Source: Mesorhizobium sp. CAU 1732
GTDB taxonomy: Bacteria; Pseudomonadota; Alphaproteobacteria; Rhizobiales; Rhizobiaceae
DNA length: 64,000 nt
NCBI RefSeq assembly: GCF_039888675.1
Contig: NZ_JBDQQR010000002.1
Coordinates: 162,001 to 226,000 of the forward strand
Direction: 5' to 3'
Position 1 is the first letter of the stretch; each line of letters starts with the position of its first letter. A model generated the notes under the pieces. It ran no database searches, was not told where the DNA came from, and saw only the letters and a program-made list of their open reading frames with translations. Position numbers and translations under genes: made by a program. Of the stretch, positions 43,341 through 50,786 are shown one piece after another.

Positions 43341-45182
43341 GTGAACGGACTTTGGCGTCGACATTCCTTCATGCTGGGCGCAGCGGCAGCTTTGCTCTGC
43401 CTGCTGATCGCCGGCTTCGGCTCGCGCGCCATGACTGCCCTCTATCTCGATCAGGCGGCGGCGCGGGGCGAGAATACGCTCGGGCTCGCGGTGACCGCGT
43501 TGCAAGGGCAGCTTGCCCGCTACGAGGCGCTTCCGAAACTGATCGCCGACGATGAAGACATAGAGGCGCTCGTGGCCGACCCCGGCAATGCCGTGCTTGT
43601 CGAGACAGCCAATCTGCAGCTCAAGGCGATCAACGACCTCCTGGAATCGTCCGACATCTACGTGATGCTGCCCGACGGCAACACGATCGCGGCGTCCAAC
43701 TACGACCAGCAGACCTCCTTCGTCGGCGAGAATTTCAGCTATCGGCCGTATTTTCAGGATGCCATCACCGGCGGAGAGGGACGGTTCTTCGCGCTCGGCA
43801 CGACATCTCTGAAACGCGGCTACTATTTCGGCGCCCCGATCCGCAACAATGGCGTGATCGAGGGTGTGGTCGTCTTCAAGGTCGACATCGATGCCATCGA
43901 GCGGTCATGGCGCGGCAGCGATTACGAGATCATCGTCACCGATCCCGAGGGCATCATCTTCATGTCCGGCCGGCAGGACTGGCTGTTCACGGCTGTCCAG
44001 CCTCTGACGGAAGATCGCATCGCCCGAACCGCCGTGACACGCCGCTATGCAGACGCCAACCTCGTCGAACTGCCGGTGACGCGCTCGACCACACCCGACG
44101 GACACGATTTGCTGACCGTGCGCGGCGCGGACGGTGCGCAGGAATACATCGCGATGAGCCAAGCGATGCCCGAAGCCGACTGGACGGTCATGGTCCTGCT
44201 CGACACGGCCAGCCCGCATGCGCAGGCGCTCACGACCATCACCGCGCTGGTGCTGCTGGTCGGGCTGGGCGCGATGGGCGCGATGATCTTCCTGCAACGC
44301 CGCGCCCGCCTTGCCGAACGGTTGCAGGTCCAGCGGGAGGCACAAGTCGAGCTGGAGCGCCGGGTCGAGGAACGGACCGCCGACCTCGCCGCCGTGAACC
44401 GGCGTCTCGAAGAGGAGGTCAGCGAACGCCGCGCCACCGAGGACGTGCTTCGCAAGACGCAGTCCGACCTCGTCCAGGCCGGCAAGCTCGCAGCGCTCGG
44501 CCAGATGTCGGCGGCGCTCTCCCATGAGTTCAACCAGCCGCTCGCGGCCGCCCGCGCCTATGCGGACAACGCCGCGATCCTGATGGAGCGTGGCCGGCAT
44601 GACGAGGCGCGCGACAATATCGGGCGCATCGCCTCATTGGTCGAGCGCATGGCCTCGATCAGCAAGCATCTGCGCAATTTCGCACGAAAGCCGAACCAGA
44701 AGCTCGGCAGCGTCCCGCTGCGGGATGTCTTCGACGACACGCTGGAGATCGTGGCATGGCGGCTGAAGGCCGCCGGCGCCGAACTCGTGATCGATCTCGA
44801 ATCCCCATCCCCCGTGGTCAAGGCCGGATCGGTGCGCCTGCAACAGGTGCTGGTGAACATCATCACCAACGCGGCCGACGCCGTCGAGGGGCTTGCCGAC
44901 AGGCGGATCGATCTGATCGCGCGCCGCGACGGCGCCCATGTCGCCATCAGCGTGCGCGATCGCGGGCCAGGCGTACCGCAGGCGATCGCCGAACGCATCT
45001 TCGATCCATTCTTCTCCACCAAGGGCGTCGGCAAGGGCCTCGGCCTTGGGCTCTCGATCTCCTACAACATCGTCAAGGATTTCGGCGGCGACCTGAAGGT
45101 CGACGCGCATCCGGAGGGCGGAGCGATCGTGACAATCATCCTGGACGCATCCGACGCCGTGCTTCACGAGGCCGCCGAATGA
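43341..45182 (+). CDS. dctB: sensor histidine kinase DctB-type
   Basis: 613 residues. A helix near 10-32 and another near 297-318 flank a double-Cache periplasmic sensor, including SSDIYVMLPDGNTIAASNY and GENFSYRPYFQDAITG, characteristic of DctB. A coiled coil leads to the HisKA domain with the phospho-acceptor His in SAALSHEFNQPLAAARAYADN, then the ATPase boxes NIITNAADAVEG, DRGPGVP and GKGLGLGLSISYNIVKDFGG. The GTG start is at 43341. It overlaps dctD. The ligand is probably a di- or tricarboxylate, judging by the tct genes next door. Confidence 0.92.
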   Translation: MNGLWRRHSFMLGAAAALLCLLIAGFGSRAMTALYLDQAAARGENTLGLAVTALQGQLARYEALPKLIADDEDIEALVADPGNAVLVETANLQLKAINDLLESSDIYVMLPDGNTIAASNYDQQTSFVGENFSYRPYFQDAITGGEGRFFALGTTSLKRGYYFGAPIRNNGVIEGVVVFKVDIDAIERSWRGSDYEIIVTDPEGIIFMSGRQDWLFTAVQPLTEDRIARTAVTRRYADANLVELPVTRSTTPDGHDLLTVRGADGAQEYIAMSQAMPEADWTVMVLLDTASPHAQALTTITALVLLVGLGAMGAMIFLQRRARLAERLQVQREAQVELERRVEERTADLAAVNRRLEEEVSERRATEDVLRKTQSDLVQAGKLAALGQMSAALSHEFNQPLAAARAYADNAAILMERGRHDEARDNIGRIASLVERMASISKHLRNFARKPNQKLGSVPLRDVFDDTLEIVAWRLKAAGAELVIDLESPSPVVKAGSVRLQQVLVNIITNAADAVEGLADRRIDLIARRDGAHVAISVRDRGPGVPQAIAERIFDPFFSTKGVGKGLGLGLSISYNIVKDFGGDLKVDAHPEGGAIVTIILDASDAVLHEAAE

Positions 45183-46537
45183 TGCCAGCAACAGTGCTCC
45201 TCGTCGATGACGAGGAGGAGATCAGGCGCTCGACGTCGCAGACCTTGCAGCTTGCGGGGTTCGACGTCCGCGAGTTCGTCGCCGCCGAAGCCGTGCTCGA
45301 CTATGTGACGCCCGGCTTTCGCGGCGTCGTGGTCAGCGACATCCGCATGCCGGGAATGGACGGCATGACCTTGCTCGCCCGCGTCCGCGACATCGATGCG
45401 GACGTCCCCGTCATCCTCGTGACCGGCCATGGCGATGTCCAGCTTGCCGTTCGCGCCATGCGCGAGGGCGCCTATGATTTCATCGAGAAGCCTTTCACCG
45501 GCAAGCATTTGTCCGACGTGGCGGCCCGCGCGGTTGATCGGCGCGGGCTCGTTCTTGAAAACCGCTTGCTCCGCGCCGCCGCGGGCCAGCGCGACGACGT
45601 GGAATCGCGGCTGCCGGGACGCTCGCCGGCGATGATCGACCTGCGCTACCGGTTGCGTGCCGTCGCCGGCACGGACGCCGACGTGCTGATCGTCGGCGAC
45701 ACCGGCGTGGGCAAGGAAGTCGCCGCGCGCGCGCTCCACGACATCAGCGGCCGCGCCGACCGCCCCTTCGTCGCGATCAACTGCGCCGCACTCCCGGCCA
45801 ATCTGATCGAGAGCGAGCTGTTCGGCCACGAGGCCGGCGCGTTTCCCGGCGCGATACGCGCCCGGTTCGGAAAATTCGAGCACGCGCGTGGCGGCACCGT
45901 ACTTCTAGACGAGATCGGGTCGATGCCGCCCGACCTGCAGGCACGGCTCATTCGCGTGGTGCAGGAGCGCGTCATCGTGCGCTTAGGCTCCAACGAACCG
46001 ATACCGCTGGACATACGCTTCATCGCCACCAGCAAGGTCGATCTCGAAAGCGAGGTCGCGGCCGGGCGTTTCCGCGCCGATCTGCTCTACCGGCTCAACG
46101 TGGTGACGCTGCGCATGCCGCCACTCTCGGCCCGGCGCGAGGACGTTCCGATCCTGTTTTTCCAACTCTTCCGCGAAGCGGCGGGCCGCTATCGCCGCGA
46201 TCCGGTCGACCCGCCCGCCCATGTCGTGGCCGAGATCGCGCGGCGCGACTGGCCCGGCAACGTCCGCGAGTTGCGCAACGCGGCCGACCGCTACGTTCTC
46301 GGGCTCGGCATAGACGGGCTGGAACAGCCGGTCGACGAGGCCGGCGAACGCCTCGCCGATCGTGTCGCGCGGTTCGAGCGTTCCGTGATCGCGGGAACGA
46401 TCGAAGCGCATGGCGGCGTCCTCAAGCCGGTCTATGAAACCCTCGGGATTTCGCGCAAGACCCTCTACGAAAAGATGCAGCGCTACGGTCTGGATCGGGG
46501 CGGGCGCCACGACGACGACGCGTCTGAGCGCGCCTGA
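45179..46537 (+). CDS. dctD: sigma54-family response regulator DctD-type, with GAFPGA motif
   Basis: 452 residues: receiver (Asp in VVSDIRMPGMDG near 56), AAA+ domain (Walker A GDTGVGKE, Walker B GGTVLLDEIGS) and a Fis-type helix-turn-helix at the end (LKPVYETLGISRKTLYEKM). The sigma54-contact loop reads GAFPGA at 220-225, with Pro where activators normally have Thr. Start codons ATG 45179 and 45182 are adjacent; the former overlaps the dctB stop. Candidate binding sites lie just downstream, ahead of tctC. Confidence 0.9.
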   Translation: MMPATVLLVDDEEEIRRSTSQTLQLAGFDVREFVAAEAVLDYVTPGFRGVVVSDIRMPGMDGMTLLARVRDIDADVPVILVTGHGDVQLAVRAMREGAYDFIEKPFTGKHLSDVAARAVDRRGLVLENRLLRAAAGQRDDVESRLPGRSPAMIDLRYRLRAVAGTDADVLIVGDTGVGKEVAARALHDISGRADRPFVAINCAALPANLIESELFGHEAGAFPGAIRARFGKFEHARGGTVLLDEIGSMPPDLQARLIRVVQERVIVRLGSNEPIPLDIRFIATSKVDLESEVAAGRFRADLLYRLNVVTLRMPPLSARREDVPILFFQLFREAAGRYRRDPVDPPAHVVAEIARRDWPGNVRELRNAADRYVLGLGIDGLEQPVDEAGERLADRVARFERSVIAGTIEAHGGVLKPVYETLGISRKTLYEKMQRYGLDRGGRHDDDASERA

Positions 46538-46543
46538 ACGACA

Positions 46544-46569
46544 TGCATGTGTCGAAATCCACACATGCA
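46544..46569. promoter_or_regulatory. DctD-like upstream activating site before tctC
   Basis: TGCATGTGT (46544-46552) and ACACATGCA (46561-46569) form a perfect inverted repeat with spacer CGAAATCC. Its centre resembles the rhizobial DctD-binding site described for dctA (GTGCGGAAATCCGCAC type). It lies 7 bp after the dctD stop and 168 bp before tctC. Confidence 0.65.
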
Positions 46570-46622
46570 ATCGGCGCGATGTTACGCTTTCCACCCATTC
46601 AAGCGCCGAAGTCCGTCATTGC

Positions 46623-46636
46623 CGTGGATTTGCACG
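46623..46636. promoter_or_regulatory. possible second DctD site
   Basis: CGTG, GATTTG, CACG: a shorter inverted repeat with a similar core, centred 73 bp (about seven helical turns) from the first site. Weak alone; no clean -24/-12 promoter was found in the interval. Confidence 0.35.
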
Positions 46637-46737
46637 CGGGAGATCGTTGCATTTACCGCTGGAGCGCTGGCTAGTCTTGATCCAGAGATCGGCGATGGGA
46701 GGAGTTCATCGCCGACTTCAGATCCCAGGAGGAATTC

Positions 46738-47715
46738 ATGAAGAGACTTATCGCGTCCCTGTCCGTTGCCGTCGCTTGCACGGTCCTCGCCCAGGCTGCC
46801 AACGCACAGACCTATCCCGAACGGACCATCAGCGTCATCGTGCCGTTTGCGGCAGGCGGCCCGACCGATACGGTCGCACGTCTCGTCGCCGAGGCGATGA
46901 GCCGCGATCTCGGCCAGCAGGTCATCGTCGAGAATGTCGGCGGCGCGGGCGGAACCATCGGAGCGGCACGCGTCGCGGCAGCCGAAGCGGATGGCTACAC
47001 GCTGCTTCTGCACCATATCGGCATGGCCACCAGCGCCTCGCTCTATCGCAACCTCTCCTACGACGCGCTCAACGCATTCGAATATGTCGGCCTGGTCACC
47101 GAAGTGCCGATGACGATCATCGCACGCCCGGATTTTCCCGCTGACGACCTTCAGGGCCTGATCGAGCACATCAAGGCGAATGCCGACGACGTGACCTACG
47201 CCAATGCCGGCATCGGCGCGGCGTCGCATCTGTGCGGCATGTTGTTCATGAGCGAGATCGAAACCCAGGTGACGACGGTTCCCTACCAGGGCACAGGTCC
47301 GGCCATGACCGACATTCTCGGCGGCCAGGTCGATTTCATGTGCGACCAGACGACCAACACCACCAGCCAGATTTCGTCAGGCGCGGTGAAGGCCTATGCG
47401 ACCACCAGCCCCGAGCGCCTCGAAGCCCTGCCGGACCTGCCGACGGCGGCTGAAGCCGGTCTCGCAAGCATGGAATTCGGCATCTGGCATGGCATCTACG
47501 CGCCGAAAGGCACGCCCGCCGAGGTCACCCAGCGCCTGAGCCAGTCGCTCCAGGTGGCCCTGGAAGACCCGAACGTGGTCGAGCGTTTCGCCTCGCTGGC
47601 GACCCTGCCCGAGCCGAAGGAAAACGCCACCCCCGAAGCCTTGAAGGCGAAGCTCGAAAGGGAGATCGCTCGCTGGAAGCCACTGATCGACTCCGCCGGC
47701 GTCTACGCCGACTGA
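46738..47715 (+). CDS. tctC: tripartite tricarboxylate transporter substrate-binding protein
   Basis: 325-residue periplasmic binding protein (Bug/TctC family). A signal peptide ends near residue 23 (NAQ-TYPER). Family blocks are ISVIVPFAAGGPTDTVAR, VIVENVGGAGGTIGAARVA and VPYQGTGPAMTDILGGQVDFM. It delivers a carboxylate to the TctAB permease. The GGAGGAATTC before the ATG is a strong SD. Regulation by the adjoining DctBD-type pair is inferred from position and the inverted repeats. Confidence 0.95.
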   Translation: MKRLIASLSVAVACTVLAQAANAQTYPERTISVIVPFAAGGPTDTVARLVAEAMSRDLGQQVIVENVGGAGGTIGAARVAAAEADGYTLLLHHIGMATSASLYRNLSYDALNAFEYVGLVTEVPMTIIARPDFPADDLQGLIEHIKANADDVTYANAGIGAASHLCGMLFMSEIETQVTTVPYQGTGPAMTDILGGQVDFMCDQTTNTTSQISSGAVKAYATTSPERLEALPDLPTAAEAGLASMEFGIWHGIYAPKGTPAEVTQRLSQSLQVALEDPNVVERFASLATLPEPKENATPEALKAKLEREIARWKPLIDSAGVYAD

Positions 47716-47788
47716 CCGGATCGAGACATCGGCTGGAGGCGCGGCGATGGATGTCGCCGCGCCGCTTTCTATCAGCAAGGGGACAGGT

Positions 47789-48271
47789 ATGACTTTCAAC
47801 AAGAGCGACCTCGGCGCCGGCGCGGTCTTCGTCGCCATCGGTCTCGGCTTCGGTCTCATGACGCTGTCGGGGCTGGAAATCGGCACGGCACGCCGGATGG
47901 GCCCGGGCTTCTTCCCGATCATGCTCGCGGGGATCCTCATAGCCCTCGGCCTCGCGATCCTCGTGAAATCGATCGGACATGCCGACGTCGAGCGCGGACC
48001 GCTTCCCTGGCGCGGTCTCGTCGTGCTCCTGAGCGTGCCGGTCATTTTCGGCCTTCTCGTTCGTCCGCTCGGACTGGCCCCTGTCCTGCTCATCACCACT
48101 TTCATCACATCCTTCGCCAGCACCCGCATGGGCCTGCTGGCCGCCATCGCGCTGTCTGTCGGCCTGACGATCTTCTGCGTCGTGGTCTTCAATTTCGGCC
48201 TCGGCCTTCCGCTCCGCCTCTTCGGCCCGTTGGTCGAACCGTGGACGCGGTCCATCTTCGGAGTGCGCTGA
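47789..48271 (+). CDS. tctB: tripartite tricarboxylate transporter small membrane subunit
   Basis: 160-residue protein with four hydrophobic helices (near 9-30, 37-60, 77-95 and a long 100-145 region). RRMGPGFFPIMLAGILIALGLAI is the TctB signature. The ATG at 47789, with AAGGGGACAGGT before it, is chosen over an in-frame ATG at 47747. tctA starts 1 bp after the stop. Confidence 0.93.
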   Translation: MTFNKSDLGAGAVFVAIGLGFGLMTLSGLEIGTARRMGPGFFPIMLAGILIALGLAILVKSIGHADVERGPLPWRGLVVLLSVPVIFGLLVRPLGLAPVLLITTFITSFASTRMGLLAAIALSVGLTIFCVVVFNFGLGLPLRLFGPLVEPWTRSIFGVR

Positions 48272-48272
48272 C

Positions 48273-49778
48273 ATGGACCTGATCGCCAATCTCGGCCTCG
48301 GCCTGTCGGTAGCCCTGCAGCCGCACAACCTCGCCTTCTGCTTCCTCGGTTGTCTTCTGGGTACGCTGGTGGGCGTGCTTCCGGGCATCGGGCCGACCGC
48401 GACGATCGCGATGCTGCTCCCCATCACGCTCGGTCTCGACCCCGCCACGTCGCTGATCATGCTGGCCGGCATCTATTACGGCGCGCAGTATGGCGGCTCG
48501 ACCACCGCCATCCTGATCAACCTGCCCGGCGAGTCGTCCTCCGCCGTCACCGCGATCGACGGATACCAGATGGCCCGCAAGGGGCGCGCCGGCATAGCGC
48601 TTGCGACCGCTGCGCTGGGATCCTTCTTCGCCGGAACGGTCGCGACGGTCATCCTGGCCCTCTTCGCGCCACCACTCGCTGCCGCCGCCCTCAATTTCGG
48701 TTCGGCGGAATACTTCTCGCTGATGGTGCTGGGCCTGATCTCGGCCGTGGCGCTTGCGCATGGCTCGATCCTCAAGGCGACGGCGATGATCGTGGTGGGT
48801 CTGCTGTTTGGCCTCGTCGGCTCCGACCTCTATTCGGGCGCGCAGCGTTTCACCTTCGGCATCCCTCAGCTCGCCGACGAACTGAACTTCGTCGCCGTCG
48901 CTGTCGGCATCTTCGGCATCGCGGAAATCCTGCGGAACCTCGAAAACGAGACCGACCGCGACGTCATGGTCAAGAAGGTCACCAACCTCTGGCCGAGCCG
49001 CGAGGATTTCCGGCGCATGGCTGCACCTGTGGTACGCGGAACGGCGCTCGGATCGATCCTCGGCGTGCTGCCGGGCGGCGGCGCCATCCTGGCATCGTTC
49101 GCATCCTATTCGATGGAGAAGAAGCTCTCCAAGACGCCCGAGGAATTCGGCAAGGGCGCGATCGAAGGCGTGGCGGGACCGGAATCGGCAAACAATGCCG
49201 GCGCGCAGACCTCGTTCATACCGATGCTCACGCTGGGCATCCCGTCCAATCCGGTCATGGCGCTGATGATCGGCGCGATGATCATCCAGGGCATCGTGCC
49301 GGGCCCGAACGTCGTCAACCAGAACCCGGAACTCTTCTGGGGCATCATCGCCTCGATGTGGGCGGGCAATCTGATGCTCGTTCTGCTCAACCTGCCTTTG
49401 ATCGGGCTCTGGGTGAAGCTCCTGACGATCCCGTACTATCTGCTGTTCCCGGCGATCATGGCCTTTGCGGCGATCGGCATCTACTCGATCAACTCAAACC
49501 CCTACGATCTCTACACGCTGGCGCTGTTCGGAGCGCTGGGCTACGCGCTCGTCCGCTTCGGATGCGAACCGGCCCCGCTGCTGCTCGGCTTCGTGCTGGG
49601 CCCGATGCTGGAAGAGCACCTGCGGCGTGCGATGATCATCTCGCGAGGCGACCCGATGGTCTTCGTCACGCGGCCGATCAGCGCCACGCTGCTCGCGCTG
49701 GCGGTCATCGTGCTCATCGTCGTGCTGCTTCCCTCGGTGCGCAAGAAGCGCGAAGAGGTGTTCGTCGAGGAAGACTGA
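48273..49778 (+). CDS. tctA: tripartite tricarboxylate transporter large permease subunit
   Basis: 501-residue permease with about 11-12 helices. Hallmarks are LLGTLVGVLPGIGPTATIAMLLPIT, the loop YYGAQYGGSTTAILINLPGESSS and the repeat-like VLPGGGAILASFASY with FIPMLTLGIPSNPVMALM. It uses ion gradients to import the TctC-bound carboxylate. It ends the tctCBA unit. Citrate, other tricarboxylates or aromatic acids are possible substrates. Confidence 0.96.
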   Translation: MDLIANLGLGLSVALQPHNLAFCFLGCLLGTLVGVLPGIGPTATIAMLLPITLGLDPATSLIMLAGIYYGAQYGGSTTAILINLPGESSSAVTAIDGYQMARKGRAGIALATAALGSFFAGTVATVILALFAPPLAAAALNFGSAEYFSLMVLGLISAVALAHGSILKATAMIVVGLLFGLVGSDLYSGAQRFTFGIPQLADELNFVAVAVGIFGIAEILRNLENETDRDVMVKKVTNLWPSREDFRRMAAPVVRGTALGSILGVLPGGGAILASFASYSMEKKLSKTPEEFGKGAIEGVAGPESANNAGAQTSFIPMLTLGIPSNPVMALMIGAMIIQGIVPGPNVVNQNPELFWGIIASMWAGNLMLVLLNLPLIGLWVKLLTIPYYLLFPAIMAFAAIGIYSINSNPYDLYTLALFGALGYALVRFGCEPAPLLLGFVLGPMLEEHLRRAMIISRGDPMVFVTRPISATLLALAVIVLIVVLLPSVRKKREEVFVEED

Positions 49779-49812
49779 TGCATGTCGCCCGGCCGGACTT
49801 GCGCTGGCCGGG

Positions 49813-49950
49813 TCAGCCTTCGAAACGTTCGAGCCACCCCTTGCCGACGCCGCGCTGGCGGATGATCGAAAGCGGGTCTTCGCTGTCGAGACGCGCCAGC
49901 TTGACGAAGGGCCTCTCGACGATCGTCGCCCGCTTCATCAGCTTCACATA
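49813..49950 (-). pseudogene. C-terminal fragment of an unrecognised gene
   Basis: A minus-strand frame of about 46 residues ending in IIRQRGVGKGWLERFEG and a stop. It has protein-like composition (TIVERPFVKLARLDSEDPL) and normal codon use. It is truncated at about 49950, where ABC-transporter sequence begins on the other strand. The family is not recognised. A short intact gene starting at the internal ATG (MKRATIVE) cannot be excluded. Confidence 0.4.
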
Positions 49951-50199
49951 TTGCTCGCCATGTCGGAGCGTATCGCTGTGATGTTCGGCGGGCGGATCGC
50001 GCAGGTCGACACGCCGAAGCAGGTTTATCAGCGGCCGGTGAACCGCCAGGTGGCGGACTTTCTCGGCGGCATGAATTTCGTCAAGGCGCAGATCGTCGAA
50101 GAGCAGGACAAGGCGATCGTGGTCTCAAGACGAACCCGGCACGCCAGGGCGCAGCTTGTCGCAGGTCGGAACCAACGTCGGGCGAAGCCGTTGCGGTAG
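49951..50199 (+). pseudogene. remnant of a PotA-like ABC transporter ATP-binding protein
   Basis: The frame encodes MSERIAVMFGGRIAQVDTPK followed by QVYQRPVNRQVADFLGGMNFVKA, the segment after the H-loop in spermidine/putrescine-type ATPases. Walker A, the signature motif and Walker B are missing, and after about residue 55 family similarity stops. The 3' part (50168-50192) is occupied by an EcfG promoter. There is no permease gene nearby. Confidence 0.75.
50168..50192 (+). promoter_or_regulatory. EcfG promoter for the DUF883-like gene at 50222
   Basis: GGAAC (50168-50172), 16 bases, CGTT (50189-50192), 30 bp before the ATG. It sits in the tail of the ABC remnant. Confidence 0.86.
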
Positions 50200-50221
50200 C
50201 GAATTCAAAGGAGCTTTCGCC

Positions 50222-50536
50222 ATGGCGCTATTTTCAAACAATTCCGACAGTTTCGACGTGAACGACGAGATCGCAGCCCTGCGCAAGGAAGTCGCTTCGC
50301 TCAGCCGCGCACTGTCCAAGCGCGGCGCGGCTGCCTATCGCGGCGCGAGCCACGAGGCATCCGATCTTTATGGAGACCTTGCCGATCGCGTCGTCTCGGC
50401 TTTGCCAGTCATTCGCAAGCGTGCTCATGACATCGAAGATACGATCCGTGACAACCCGCAGCGCACCGTTGCCGCAATCGGTCTGGCAGCCCTGGTCGTG
50501 ACCGCTGCGGTCGTGTTCGCGAACAGCCGCCGCTAG
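50222..50536 (+). CDS. DUF883-like small stress membrane protein
   Basis: 104 residues: an amphipathic N-terminal half (FDVNDEIAALRKEVASLSRAL), a central helix (DLYGDLADRVVSALPVIRKRAHDIEDTI) and a C-terminal membrane helix ending FANSRR. It has the architecture of the DUF883 protein at 37306 (both end in a basic RR after the helix), so it may be a paralogue with low identity. AAAGGAG precedes the ATG. A perfect EcfG promoter predicts general stress induction. Confidence 0.83.
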   Translation: MALFSNNSDSFDVNDEIAALRKEVASLSRALSKRGAAAYRGASHEASDLYGDLADRVVSALPVIRKRAHDIEDTIRDNPQRTVAAIGLAALVVTAAVVFANSRR

Positions 50537-50610
50537 CGAACAGTCGCCGCATAACGCTTGCGGCGGAATGGCGCAGCCACTTTTGCACGACTGCTATGCA
50601 ACTTCTGCAT

Positions 50611-50639
50611 TTGCATTCGCAAGAGGCAGTGCCTATTTT
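50611..50639 (+). promoter_or_regulatory. sigma70-like promoter of the cuckoo-type sRNA
   Basis: TTGCAT (50611-50616), 17 bases, TATTTT (50634-50639), placing the transcript start near 50645, right at the first hairpin. Confidence 0.65.
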
Positions 50640-50644
50640 TGGAC

Positions 50645-50758
50645 TGTCGGTGATCTACCTCCTCCCAGAGAGCCGACACCCTGGCGCGGCGAACCTCCTC
50701 CCTTGTCGCGCTTCAGATTGACCCGCCGGACCTCCTCCCCCGGCGGGTTTTTCTTTTT
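50645..50758 (+). ncRNA. cuckoo-type sRNA with three CCUCCUCCC hairpin loops
   Basis: Three consecutive stem-loops each present CCTCCTCCC in the loop. Stem 1 is TGTCGG (50645-50650) with CCGACA (50673-50678), loop motif 50658-50666. Stem 2 is GCGCGGCGA (50684-50692) with TTGTCGCGC (50703-50711), loop motif 50694-50702. Stem 3 is ACCCGCCGG (50721-50729) with CCGGCGGGT (50740-50748), loop motif 50731-50739, followed by a T-rich tract, so the third hairpin is also the terminator. This is the architecture of alphaproteobacterial cuckoo RNAs (CcsR in Rhodobacter), whose anti-Shine-Dalgarno-like motif acts in stress responses. Confidence 0.92.
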
Positions 50759-50786
50759 CGGGACCACAATCCACGCGCGACAGCGT

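Noticed and set aside
46570..46737. Sigma54 -24/-12 promoter before tctC
   Set aside because: Searched for GG-N10-GC with TGGC/TTGC context; the closest candidates have wrong spacing, so no promoter is claimed.
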